Made by a program: the position numbers and the translations under genes
Shown: positions 43,247 to 51,982 of the stretch, piece after piece
How positions within the stretch are numbered: position 1 is the stretch's first letter
How the letters are laid out: every line of letters begins with the position of its first letter
The notes under the pieces: generated by a model
What the model was told of the DNA's origin: nothing
The model's input: only the letters and a program-made list of their open reading frames with translations
The model's database searches: none
Assembly (NCBI RefSeq): GCF_004006395.2
Contig: NZ_CP029758.2
Coordinates: forward strand, 868,001-932,000
Direction: 5' to 3'
Length of the DNA: 64,000 nt
DNA from: Clostridium sp. AWRP
Lineage (GTDB): Bacteria; Bacillota; Clostridia; Clostridiales; Clostridiaceae

Positions 43247-43873
43247 TCTCATATTGCACAAATTCCTATTTGGGCATCTGGAACAGTCATGATCTTTTTT
43301 GCTTAATTTTATATTTTTATCAGCTCCATATATATATGCCATAGAACGCATGGAAGAAAGCATATAGTCTTCATTTACAGTCAAATTTAAGAAATTCTCC
43401 GCATCTAGTTTATCTAGTATATACTTTTGACATTTAAGAGGAATCTCTCCATCTCCAGGAGATATTCTACAGCTCAATCCTAGGTGTAACTCTTTAACTT
43501 TAGTATATATGTGGCTAAAGAGTTGTGAGCTGAGTTCAAACAAATAAGATGAAGCCATAGCATCAAGCATCATACCTTCCTTCATATTTCCATATGAAAA
43601 GAATTCATTTACTTTACTTGTACAATTATCACCCATAGTTATAATGCAATACACGATATATTCATAATTTTTTACAGCTTCAAAGTTAAAGTTATCTTCC
43701 TTTTTTTCTATTTCAAATATTCCTGTTGGTTCTATATTTTCATATAAAATAGGAAGAAGTTTCTCATATAAACCTTCCATTTCTTCATTTTTTATTATAC
43801 TACCATAGGACTTTAAAGTTTGCATTACTTGATCTTTGTTTAATTTAAAATCAAAGTCCAGTATTACATCCAT
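43238..43873 (-). CDS. Stand-alone methionine synthase activation-domain-like protein
   Basis: 211 residues resembling the AdoMet-binding reactivation domain at the C-terminus of MetH. The diagnostic region CRISPGDGEIPLKCQKYI matches the RxSPGY-type AdoMet-binding signature, with Asp in place of the usual Tyr. The C-terminus ends in CSRCPNRNLC, which could bind a metal or an iron-sulfur cluster. Similar short proteins exist in acetogenic and other anaerobic bacteria and may support cobalamin-dependent methyltransferases. No methyltransferase gene is adjacent. RBS GGGGGT. Confidence 0.8.
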   Translation of the reverse strand: MDVILDFDFKLNKDQVMQTLKSYGSIIKNEEMEGLYEKLLPILYENIEPTGIFEIEKKEDNFNFEAVKNYEYIVYCIITMGDNCTSKVNEFFSYGNMKEGMMLDAMASSYLFELSSQLFSHIYTKVKELHLGLSCRISPGDGEIPLKCQKYILDKLDAENFLNLTVNEDYMLSSMRSMAYIYGADKNIKLSKKDHDCSRCPNRNLCNMRKS

Positions 43874-43890
43874 TCTATTACCCCCAAAGG

Positions 43891-44075
43891 TAATTCACAA
43901 TTCACAGTTCACAATGCACAATTTTGGTAGAGTTTTCTCCGTTGTGCTGCGAAAAATTTAAAATTTTAAGCTTATTGAAGCTTTGCTTCAATAGTGCTAT
44001 ATTTTAGATTCTCTGAAGTTTTAACGGAAGAAAATTATCCTTAATTGTGAATTGTGCATAGTGCATTGTGAATTA
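43891..44075. repeat. MITE-like 185-bp inverted-repeat element
   Basis: Termini TAATTCACAATTCACAGTT and GTGCATTGTGAATTA are inverted copies. Inner matches are TTTTCTCCGTT with AACGGAAGAAAA, and a central hairpin AGCTTATTGAAG-CTTTG-CTTCAATAGTGCT. The entire element is therefore palindromic. It supplies the stop codon of the adjacent CWB2 gene. No coding capacity. Confidence 0.7.
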
Positions 44076-46268
44076 ATGTTTAATGTAGTTAACCCATTGA
44101 TTTCTAATATTCATAAAGTAATTATCACTTGTTATAGAGTAAATTGCTTCTAGTAAATCTATATGAATTTTGTGATAATCTAAAGCAGGATTAGCATCCC
44201 TAGATGTCATTAGATGGCTTAAATCATAACTGGTGAAACCACCTATATCATAATAAGGTAATACTATTTTCAAGGTTTTAATGCCTTCATTGAAGTAATA
44301 ATTTGTTTCATCACTACTGATGGCAGGGACTGTTTTTGAAAGCTGGGACCAATCATATATACCAAGTAATGTAAACATAAATCCATTTAGGGTATAGGTA
44401 GGTATTGTATTTATATATTCTTCAAAAAAAATATCGTTTTTAAATCTAGGTTCAAAACTTCCAAGAGTATCCATAACTCCACCATGACTTATCGGTGTTA
44501 TTAAATAGTTAAATGTCTTATTTCCTGCTGTTATATATTTCTGATTTTGTGTTATTTCATAAGCACGGGAAAAGACACTTAAAGCCTGTCCCTGAGTCAT
44601 ACTAGATGTCCAACCAACTCCAAGTGATTCATATGAATAGTAAGGAAATTCATATCTGAAACTTCCATCAGTATCCATGTGATCTATGAGAAAATCAGCA
44701 CATTTTATGAATTGGTTTAATACAGAAGTATCCCCATCTAAATATTTTGTATGCAGATAAAGTGCATATTGACATATGGTAGCAAAATTATATTGATTTC
44801 CACATTCTCTATAATTAACCATTGGAATTCCATTGTTATCAAATGTTAATAAATTGGTGCTTATAGAATTTATATACTTTGACATAGCTTCATATTTAAC
44901 AAGATTATCAAAATTAAAATTAAAATTCTTATATACTTCAACAGCATTTTGAACTATTGCTTTAGAACTTTCTTTATAAACATACTTACTTGCTATTGGA
45001 TTTTTTGACAATGCAACATTTTTATATATAGTAGCATTAATTTTAATATTTTGAGGAACTGGTAATTGAAGTAAATAATTATAGATGTTTAAAGCTGAAT
45101 CATAATTTCCCTGATTATGAATGTTTACTGCAGTATCTAATAAATTATATGCGTCATGGTCAAAAGCCATCTTTAAATTATAATCGTTAGGATATAATGA
45201 AATACCTAAAACTATATTCTTAAAAGCAGCTAGTTCATCAGAAGAAGCTTGCTTATTATAAGAATCTATGAAGTCATTAGGCGTAATATTTTGTGAATCT
45301 GTAAAAAATCTATTTAATAGATAGTTTGGAGTAACATCTTCTCCGCCTACTACTACACATTCTTTTAGTGTAGTCTTGTTACTTCTAACCATTCTAATCT
45401 GGTCGAAAGACATATTGTCATTTACGAGTACTACGGGTGAGTTATTCTTGGCAGCTAGAGGAGAAATAGATAGTCCATCTGGATAATTTATTCCTGCTGC
45501 TACATATATTTTTTGTGCTTTTGAAAGATTATAAAATTCTTTAATTACATTTGCATTTGTATCATATCTAGTTTGACCACTTAGTCTTTCATAATCGCCA
45601 AAGTAAGAAGCTGTATCGTCAGGAATAACACCTTGTCCACCAATCACATAGGTTTTTGAAGGCTTTAAAGTATTTACATAGTCCTTAAGTACATCAGGAA
45701 CACCACTTTTAGGAGTTAAAACAATAGGTTCGGCTTTACTTGAAGCATAGGATGAAATGGATAATGCATCTGCAAAACTTTCTGATGAAACAACAAATAA
45801 TTGATTACCGCCGATTTCTTTTGCAATTTCAATAGAAGTTTCAATTCTCGTAGCTCCACCTAATCTTTTTACATTCAAATTTTTTTGTGTTAATTCATTT
45901 TCTATTTCATTTGAAACAGCACCTGTCCCACCTATTAAAAATATGTTTTTAACACCTAGGCTTGTCAATTTATATTGTATTTCAGGACTTAAAGTGTTTC
46001 CATATGTCATTAATAAAGGTGCATTGTACTTGATACTTAAAGGTGCCGCACAAATTGCATCTGGAAAATTTTCACCTGAAACAATAATCGCACAATCAGA
46101 GTGACCACTCCAGCCATAGTCAGCTATTTTCATATTAGTTGAGTATCTGTTCGGGCCAGATAATCTTGTTATAGTTGGACTTTGAGACTGAGCATTGATT
46201 ACAGTAGTTTTTGAAAATATTAGTGCTGTAGAAATTATTAAAGTAGTTATAGCTTTTTTAGATAACAT
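44073..46268 (-). CDS. CWB2 cell-wall protein fused to a D-glucuronyl C5-epimerase-like domain
   Basis: 731 residues. A signal peptide (about 1-26) is followed by three CWB2 repeats (about 30-310) with GPNRYSTNMKIAD, GATRIETSIEIAK, and GQTRYDTNANVIK; these non-covalently anchor proteins to Gram-positive cell walls. After a helical linker, residues about 480-720 match the alpha-helical C-terminal domain of D-glucuronyl C5-epimerases: GWTSSMTQGQALSVFSRAYE, FFEEYINTIPTYTLNGFM, and LLGIYDWS. It may epimerise uronic acids in a surface or environmental polysaccharide. RBS GGAGG. Apparently monocistronic. Confidence 0.85.
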   Translation of the reverse strand: MLSKKAITTLIISTALIFSKTTVINAQSQSPTITRLSGPNRYSTNMKIADYGWSGHSDCAIIVSGENFPDAICAAPLSIKYNAPLLMTYGNTLSPEIQYKLTSLGVKNIFLIGGTGAVSNEIENELTQKNLNVKRLGGATRIETSIEIAKEIGGNQLFVVSSESFADALSISSYASSKAEPIVLTPKSGVPDVLKDYVNTLKPSKTYVIGGQGVIPDDTASYFGDYERLSGQTRYDTNANVIKEFYNLSKAQKIYVAAGINYPDGLSISPLAAKNNSPVVLVNDNMSFDQIRMVRSNKTTLKECVVVGGEDVTPNYLLNRFFTDSQNITPNDFIDSYNKQASSDELAAFKNIVLGISLYPNDYNLKMAFDHDAYNLLDTAVNIHNQGNYDSALNIYNYLLQLPVPQNIKINATIYKNVALSKNPIASKYVYKESSKAIVQNAVEVYKNFNFNFDNLVKYEAMSKYINSISTNLLTFDNNGIPMVNYRECGNQYNFATICQYALYLHTKYLDGDTSVLNQFIKCADFLIDHMDTDGSFRYEFPYYSYESLGVGWTSSMTQGQALSVFSRAYEITQNQKYITAGNKTFNYLITPISHGGVMDTLGSFEPRFKNDIFFEEYINTIPTYTLNGFMFTLLGIYDWSQLSKTVPAISSDETNYYFNEGIKTLKIVLPYYDIGGFTSYDLSHLMTSRDANPALDYHKIHIDLLEAIYSITSDNYFMNIRNQWVNYIKH

Positions 46269-46387
46269 AAATTTCCTCCGATTTAGTAAGATCTTTACTA
46301 GAAAACGTAACTGAAGTCCATATAAATGATATCATTATATTATTATATAATCAACAATAACAAGATTAGTGCCGTTAATTTTAATAA

Positions 46388-46450
46388 GTAGCAAAAAATG
46401 CGAATAACATCACACTAAGCCTTAACTGGCAATAGGCGGACATTATTCGC
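46388..46450 (-). terminator. Terminator of the flavoprotein reductase operon
   Basis: On the minus strand GCGAATAATGTC and GATGTTATTCGC form the outer stem, with inner GCCT/AGGC pairing, and ATTTTTTGC follows. Confidence 0.7.
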
Positions 46451-46496
46451 TCATAAATTTGGATTACAGGTTAAATATGCATATTTTATATGAAGT

Positions 46497-47957
46497 TTAT
46501 TGTTCTTCCACAAGATTTGCTTTAATATATTCAACAGCACTAGCCCCTGCTATTCTTCCGCTGTTTAAAGCAAAACCTAGGGAATTTCCAGGTAGTACGA
46601 AAGCATAATCAGGATTATATAGTGAATTAGCATCAGTTCCAGCAGCATAAAGTCCCTTTATAACATTTAAATCATCATTAAGAACTTCAGTATTATAGTT
46701 TATTTTTATACCGCCAGCACTTCCATATGCACTTAAACCAAGTTTTAATGCATAATATTTAGGGCCTTTGATTGGTAATAAGTATTTAGGATTTTTATGG
46801 AATAACTCATCTTTTGAATCACAATAGGAATTATAAGTATCAATGGTATTTTTTAAATTTTCTGCATCAATGCCTGTTTTTTCAGCTAACTCTTCTATAG
46901 AATCAGCAATAAATAATACATCACTTCCATTTTTCTTTGCTTCTTCTTCTTCTTGTCTAAAATAACTCATATCCATACTAGAAGTAACTACATTTATAAG
47001 ATCTAATCCTTTTTCTTCATAATGTTTGATTAGCTCTTCATCTATTATAGAATATGCAACTTTCTTTTTTTGTTTTTCGATAGCATTTGCGGTAAATACA
47101 GGATTTTCTATAACTTCTTCATTTATAAATCTTTCACCATCCAAGTTAACTAAAAGGTTAGGTTGACGGAAAGGTAACTCTATAGGAGCATATCCACCAG
47201 TGTTAGGAGCAAAGAATACCATTTCCATAGTCATAAAATCTTTTGAAGCACCAGCATCCCAAGCCATTTGGATTCCATCTCCAGTTAATCCAGGAATTCT
47301 ATATGAGAACAAATCTTTTCCCCATTCAAGTCCAACATATTTTTTAATAAAATCTGGATTATCACCAAATCCGCCTGTACCAATTATAACTGCTCCAGCA
47401 TATACTTCTAATTCACCATCTTTATCACTAGCTGTTACGCCAATTACTTCTCCTTGATCTTTAATAATACTCTTTACAGGTGTTTCTAATAATATTTTAA
47501 CGCCTAATTCTTCTGCTCTTTCTGTCATAATTTTAATCATAGTAGCAGCTGCACGGAGTCCTGGTTTTCCGGTTTTAGGTTTGACAATATGCCAGGTTGC
47601 TTCTGAAGCTGGAAAATATTTTGAAGGTAATGCGAATTCTACTCCCATATTTTCTAACCATTCAATAGTTCCTGCTGACTGCTCTAAATATCTTCTTATC
47701 AATCTTGCATCTGATCTCCAGTGAGAATATTCCATGAACTTATTAAATGCTCTATCCACAGATATATCTATGAGCCTTTCTCTTTGCATTCTTGTTTCAA
47801 CACCTAGAGGACCCATTGCCATATTAGCACATCCACCTGTAGTATTAGCTTTTTCAAGCACCATTACTTTTGCACCATTTTCAGCAGCGGTAACTGCTGC
47901 AGCAAGCCCTGATGCTCCTCCTCCAACAACAACAACATCTGTTTCAAATTCTCTCAT
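46497..47957 (-). CDS. Fumarate reductase-like FAD flavoprotein
   Basis: 486 residues of the succinate dehydrogenase/fumarate reductase flavoprotein superfamily. FAD motif VVVVGGGASGLAAAVTAAEN, ANTTGGCANMAMG substrate-domain start, and VIIGTGGFGDNPDFI. The C-terminus carries GLYAAGTDANSLYN and LPGNSLGFALNSGR. Relatives reduce C=C bonds of fumarate, urocanate, methacrylate or cinnamate-type acids, using electrons from separate partners. There is no signal peptide and no flavin-transfer or heme domain, so it should work in the cytoplasm with the two iron-sulfur proteins encoded upstream. RBS AAAGGAGG. Substrate unknown. Confidence 0.88.
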   Translation of the reverse strand: MREFETDVVVVGGGASGLAAAVTAAENGAKVMVLEKANTTGGCANMAMGPLGVETRMQRERLIDISVDRAFNKFMEYSHWRSDARLIRRYLEQSAGTIEWLENMGVEFALPSKYFPASEATWHIVKPKTGKPGLRAAATMIKIMTERAEELGVKILLETPVKSIIKDQGEVIGVTASDKDGELEVYAGAVIIGTGGFGDNPDFIKKYVGLEWGKDLFSYRIPGLTGDGIQMAWDAGASKDFMTMEMVFFAPNTGGYAPIELPFRQPNLLVNLDGERFINEEVIENPVFTANAIEKQKKKVAYSIIDEELIKHYEEKGLDLINVVTSSMDMSYFRQEEEEAKKNGSDVLFIADSIEELAEKTGIDAENLKNTIDTYNSYCDSKDELFHKNPKYLLPIKGPKYYALKLGLSAYGSAGGIKINYNTEVLNDDLNVIKGLYAAGTDANSLYNPDYAFVLPGNSLGFALNSGRIAGASAVEYIKANLVEEQ

Positions 47958-48005
47958 TACTTTTTCCTCCTTTAATAATATTATTGATATATGAAATTTG
48001 TATTA

Positions 48006-48695
48006 TTAGCTTCTTCTGCGTCTTCTTCTGCCAGCCATTAATCCTCCACCATTTTGTGGTTCAGCCTTAAAACTTCCAACTGGTACTGGTTCTTGTGGAA
48101 GCTTAGGTACAACTGTGCCTGCCTTTTGAATTGCTGCTTTTTCACATATTACTGTACATTTTCCACATTTATCGCAAATATCTGAATTTATTACATGAAT
48201 CAAATTCTTATCTCCAGCAATTGCTTTTTGAGGGCATTTTTCTACACACTTATTACAGCCGCTGCATTTTTCTGGTGCAACATAATAACTGAAAAATTTC
48301 TTACATACTAAAGCATCACATCTTTTTCTTTTTATATGCTTCTCAAATTCTTCTTTGCTTTCTTCAATTATTTTCTTAGTAATTTTTCCAACTTCCTTAC
48401 CATAGTCACAGCATGATCCTAGGATTAAATCGTCTGATATTTCAGTTATGATTTCAATGTCTTCATCACGACCCTTACCTTGAGAAATTGCTTCTGTTAT
48501 TACATTAAGTTGTAATATTCCTTCTCGACAGATTACACATTCTCCACAGCTTGTACGTCTTGTACTATCAGTAAATACTCTCATTTTATCAACAGAACAT
48601 GGATTTTTTGACTGTTTTTTATATTCTTCAATTATAAAATTTTTTATTTCTTCTAAAGATGCCTGTTTCCACAACTTTCTTTGCATTAATGCCAT
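48006..48695 (-). CDS. NuoF C-terminal-like/ferredoxin electron-transfer subunit
   Basis: 229 residues. The N-terminal half matches the 4Fe-4S (N3) domain at the C-terminus of NuoF/HydB: RRTSCGECVICREGILQL, with a fourth ligand in LGSCCDYGK. The FMN and NADH-binding domains of NuoF are absent. Residues about 140-200 hold two ferredoxin clusters (CSGCNKCVEKCPQKA and CDKCGKCTVICEKAA). The tail ends in GRRRRRRS, which is unusual. ATG 48695 has AAGGAGTGG; in-frame codons further upstream lie inside the preceding gene. Probably relays electrons to the flavoprotein. Confidence 0.87.
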   Translation of the reverse strand: MALMQRKLWKQASLEEIKNFIIEEYKKQSKNPCSVDKMRVFTDSTRRTSCGECVICREGILQLNVITEAISQGKGRDEDIEIITEISDDLILGSCCDYGKEVGKITKKIIEESKEEFEKHIKRKRCDALVCKKFFSYYVAPEKCSGCNKCVEKCPQKAIAGDKNLIHVINSDICDKCGKCTVICEKAAIQKAGTVVPKLPQEPVPVGSFKAEPQNGGGLMAGRRRRRRS

Positions 48696-48711
48696 ACTTT
48701 TCCACTCCTTT

Positions 48712-50826
48712 CTATTTAACTTTATACTGAGCCCATAATTTTGGCTTCCTAATTTGTGTACGTAAATCGCATTGTAAACATCTATTTGATTCCTTACAAG
48801 CTGAAGTTTCACTTAAACAATGATTTACTTCCTTGAAATTTTTAATACGACTTTGGACATTTTCACATTCATTTTTTGCTCTTTCTATGGATAAGAAATT
48901 TTCGTCTTTACCTATATAAGGATTAGGAACAATATCTTCTGTTAATTTATCTTCAATTACGCCGTCTCCACCTAGTTCAATATCTATAGCAGATGCAACT
49001 TTACGTCCAGCTGCTATTGCTCTAATTATGGAATTTGTTCCATATACTGCATCGCCAACTGCATACATATTACTATCACTGATTTTCATTCCATCTTCAG
49101 TAACAATTGAATTTCCACGTCCAGTAGCTATATTCCATTCTTCTGGTATTTCTGGTCTTTGACCTGCAGCAAAAATAACTGTATCTGCGGGTATTATATG
49201 TTCTGAATCAGGTGCTATTTCAAGCTTCAATCTTTTATTTTCATCGAAACTAAAGGATGCTACTTCCTGGCACTTTACTCCTGCAGTAATATTGCAGCTG
49301 CCTTCGATGGAAATAAATGTCCTAGAATTAAGAATTTTAATTCCTTCTTCTGATCCTTGTTGTATTTCATCATCGCTTGCAGTCATAGCTTCTCTATTCT
49401 CTAAACAAGCTATTGTAATATCCTTTGCTCCTAACCTTTTTGCTACTCTTGCACAATCAAATGCTACATTTCCACCGCCTAAAACTACTACTTTTTCTCC
49501 TACAGTTAATGGTCTTTTAAGAGAAACGCTTTGTAAAAATTCTATATTTTCGTATACATTTTTATAGTTAGCTCCTGGAATTGGTAATCGGACACCTTTT
49601 CCTGTTCCTATTGCCAATAAAATCTTATCAAAACCTTTACTTTTTAAATTTTCAAGTGAAGTTACTTTTGTATTAGGCAATATAGTAACGCCTGCACGTT
49701 CTATTTCTGCAATTTCATCCTGAACGGCTTTTCTTGGAAGACGATATTCTGGAATAGCAGATGTCATCATTCCTCCAGCTGCTGGTAATTTTTCAAATAC
49801 TGTAACTTCATGTCCGCACTTTGATAAATAGTATGCTGCTGTTAAACCTGCTGGTCCGCTGCCTACAACTGCAATCTTTTTATTAGTTTTAGGCTTAAAG
49901 GTAACTTTATCACGCCATAGACCTTCATCATGCTCTGCTGCAAATCTTTTTAATTCTCTAATTGATAAAGCTTTATTGATTTCTTTTCTTCTACAGGAAC
50001 TTTCGCAAAATGCCATGCACACATACCCTAATGAATGTGGAAAAGGTGCTTTTTCACGAATAACTGCAATAGCATCCTGATATTTTCCTTCTCTAATGTA
50101 TCGAATATATTTTGGAACATCAATATTTGCTGGGCATTCTGCTTTACACGGGATAAGATTTAGTTCACGATTTAAATTTTTCTTGAATACTCCTTCTTTG
50201 TCCTGAAGTGCACCTGTAGGACATACTTCTACGCAAGCTCCACAGAAGCGGCAGTTTTCTTCTTTTAAAGAATTATGGTTGCGAATATCAACCATGATTC
50301 TATCATCTTCCATTATTTCATAGTTAAGAACGTTTACTCCTCGAACCTCTTTACACATTCTTACGCATCGTCCACAGGATATACATCTATTTAGATCTCT
50401 TACAATAAGCGGATTAGATGTGTTTACAGGTACACTGTTTAGTGTTCTTCTTAGACGAGAAGTACTTACTCCCAAATATTGAATTAATGATTGTAATTCA
50501 CATTTTAGATATTTAGGACAAGTAGTACAATCGTCAACATGATTGGCTAACATTAATTCCATTGATAATCTTCTCATTGCATTTAATTTTTCTGTTTTTG
50601 TGTGTATTATCATTCCGTCTTCTACCTTAGTAGTACATGCTGTTTTTATTTCGTTACATCCTTCAATTTCAACAACACACAATCTACATGCACCAATGTC
50701 AGGTAGATCTGGATGATGACATAAATGAGGAATGTATATGTCTGCTTCCAGTGATGCACTTAGAATACTTTTTTCTGAATCCACTTGTAACGTATAATCA
50801 TCAATTGTAATTGATACTGTGTTCAT
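48712..50826 (-). CDS. NuoG N-terminal / GltD-like NAD(P)H oxidoreductase fusion
   Basis: 704 residues. The first 220 resemble NuoG/hydrogenase N-termini: a 2Fe-2S domain (PHLCHHPDLPDIGACRLCVV), a His/Cys-ligated 4Fe-4S site (HVDDCTTCPKYLKCEL), and two 4Fe-4S motifs (CISCGRCVRMC, CRFCGACVEVC). The remainder is a glutamate-synthase small-subunit-type module with CPANIDVPKYIRYI, FAD motif VVGSGPAGLTAAYYL, and nucleotide motif VVLGGGNVAFDCARVAKRLG. Start at ATG 50826 after GGAGTG. It is the likely NAD(P)H entry point and first gene of the three-gene operon. Confidence 0.9.
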   Translation of the reverse strand: MNTVSITIDDYTLQVDSEKSILSASLEADIYIPHLCHHPDLPDIGACRLCVVEIEGCNEIKTACTTKVEDGMIIHTKTEKLNAMRRLSMELMLANHVDDCTTCPKYLKCELQSLIQYLGVSTSRLRRTLNSVPVNTSNPLIVRDLNRCISCGRCVRMCKEVRGVNVLNYEIMEDDRIMVDIRNHNSLKEENCRFCGACVEVCPTGALQDKEGVFKKNLNRELNLIPCKAECPANIDVPKYIRYIREGKYQDAIAVIREKAPFPHSLGYVCMAFCESSCRRKEINKALSIRELKRFAAEHDEGLWRDKVTFKPKTNKKIAVVGSGPAGLTAAYYLSKCGHEVTVFEKLPAAGGMMTSAIPEYRLPRKAVQDEIAEIERAGVTILPNTKVTSLENLKSKGFDKILLAIGTGKGVRLPIPGANYKNVYENIEFLQSVSLKRPLTVGEKVVVLGGGNVAFDCARVAKRLGAKDITIACLENREAMTASDDEIQQGSEEGIKILNSRTFISIEGSCNITAGVKCQEVASFSFDENKRLKLEIAPDSEHIIPADTVIFAAGQRPEIPEEWNIATGRGNSIVTEDGMKISDSNMYAVGDAVYGTNSIIRAIAAGRKVASAIDIELGGDGVIEDKLTEDIVPNPYIGKDENFLSIERAKNECENVQSRIKNFKEVNHCLSETSACKESNRCLQCDLRTQIRKPKLWAQYKVK

Positions 50827-50887
50827 AGTTTTCACTCCATTTTCATTATATTTCATCAAGTTGTTAAGTTATTGTTTTAACAATTAA

Positions 50888-50918
50888 ACTATATAGTCTG
50901 CCCCAGGGGAAGAGTCAA
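50888..50918 (-). promoter_or_regulatory. MerR-type promoter with 19-bp spacer and central dyad
   Basis: On the minus strand TTGACT (50918-50913) and TATAGT (50893-50888) are 19 bp apart instead of 17. The spacer contains the dyad CTTCCCCTGGGGCAG (50898-50912), symmetric as CT-N-CCCC-N-GGGG-N-AG. Such elongated spacers with a GC-rich dyad are the hallmark of promoters activated by MerR-family proteins. The MerR gene lies divergently about 100 bases away. Confidence 0.8.
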
Positions 50919-50945
50919 TAGCTTTTTATATATTTTTTAAATGGT

Positions 50946-50974
50946 TTGATTAAGGAAATAAAGCATTATATAAT
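50946..50974 (+). promoter_or_regulatory. Promoter of the merR-like gene
   Basis: TTGATT (50946-50951) and TATAAT (50969-50974), 17-bp spacer. Transcription would start around 50981, which argues against the ATG at 50984 and for the TTG start at 51014. Confidence 0.7.
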
Positions 50975-51013
50975 AAAGATTAGATGAATTTGCTTTCAGG
51001 GGAGGTATCTGAA

Positions 51014-51853
51014 TTGAAAGATTTATATACTACGGGTGAAGTATCTAGGCTAATGAGTATACCTATTAAAGCATTACGTCTTTATGATTCAATGGGTATA
51101 TTAAAACCTTTTCGTATTGATGAAAATACACATTATCGTTACTATGCTTATGATCAGTTTTTTTATATTGATTTGATTCGCTATATGAATAAAGGTTTAA
51201 AAGTATCGTTAGAAGAGATTAAATTTATGTTGAATTCTTCTGATGATTATGAAATCCTTCTAGAGTGTTTATCTAAGCATAAAGTATCTGTTGAGAAAAA
51301 GATTCAAGAACTGCAATATTCAAATGAAGTTATTACAGAGGCAATTAATAACCTTAAAAATAGAGATAACAGTGCTATGGATTTGAAAATATATGAGCAA
51401 TATCTTATGTCACGCCATGTTGCAGTTAAAAATGTCAATGTTTCAATTTATGATATCGATTTATATTGTAGAAGAAATGAAGACTTATTTGAAAGTGCTA
51501 TTTCAGCCGAAGGAAATACAATGTGCTATATATACAAGAAAAAAGATTATAAACCTGAGACCCATGATTTACTAGTATCACAGATTGGATACTTTACAGA
51601 TAAACGTCTTAAAAATATAGAATATGTCATTTTACCTGAAGGTCGCTATTTATGTTGTAAATTTAGATATTCGGAGAAACTTTCCTGTCAGGTTATATAT
51701 GAACTTATTAAATTTGCAAGCAATAATGGAATTAATTTATCTGATACGGCTATACAGATTTTTGAACGTTTTGATTTAAGGGCAAAAACCAAATATGAGT
51801 ATGAAATGGAAATACAAGTGCTGGAACTTGGAATCAATTCAGTATCATTTTAG
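51014..51853 (+). CDS. MerR-family regulator with GyrI-like effector domain
   Basis: 279 residues. The N-terminal MerR DNA-binding domain reads YTTGEVSRLMSIPIKALRLY, DSMGILKPFRIDENTHYRYY and a dimerisation helix through about residue 115. The C-terminal part (about 140-275) resembles the effector-binding domain of BmrR/GyrI-type proteins, including YVILPEGRYLCCKFRYS. Such proteins bind a small hydrophobic ligand and activate a promoter with a 19-bp spacer. One exists in front of the divergent reductase operon. Start TTG after AGGGGAGG. Confidence 0.88.
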   Translation: MKDLYTTGEVSRLMSIPIKALRLYDSMGILKPFRIDENTHYRYYAYDQFFYIDLIRYMNKGLKVSLEEIKFMLNSSDDYEILLECLSKHKVSVEKKIQELQYSNEVITEAINNLKNRDNSAMDLKIYEQYLMSRHVAVKNVNVSIYDIDLYCRRNEDLFESAISAEGNTMCYIYKKKDYKPETHDLLVSQIGYFTDKRLKNIEYVILPEGRYLCCKFRYSEKLSCQVIYELIKFASNNGINLSDTAIQIFERFDLRAKTKYEYEMEIQVLELGINSVSF

Positions 51854-51902
51854 TATGTCTAAAAAATTATATAAAATATAGTGATATATATTAATTTATA
51901 AC

Positions 51903-51946
51903 GCATAGTTACATTTGCTGATTATCAATGTAACTATGCATTTTTT
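51903..51946 (+). terminator. Terminator of the merR-like gene
   Basis: GCATAGTTACAT and ATGTAACTATGC pair perfectly, loop 13 bases, followed by TTTTTT. Confidence 0.92.
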
Positions 51947-51982
51947 AATAATAGCAAAATTTATATAAGCTAATAGTGATAA

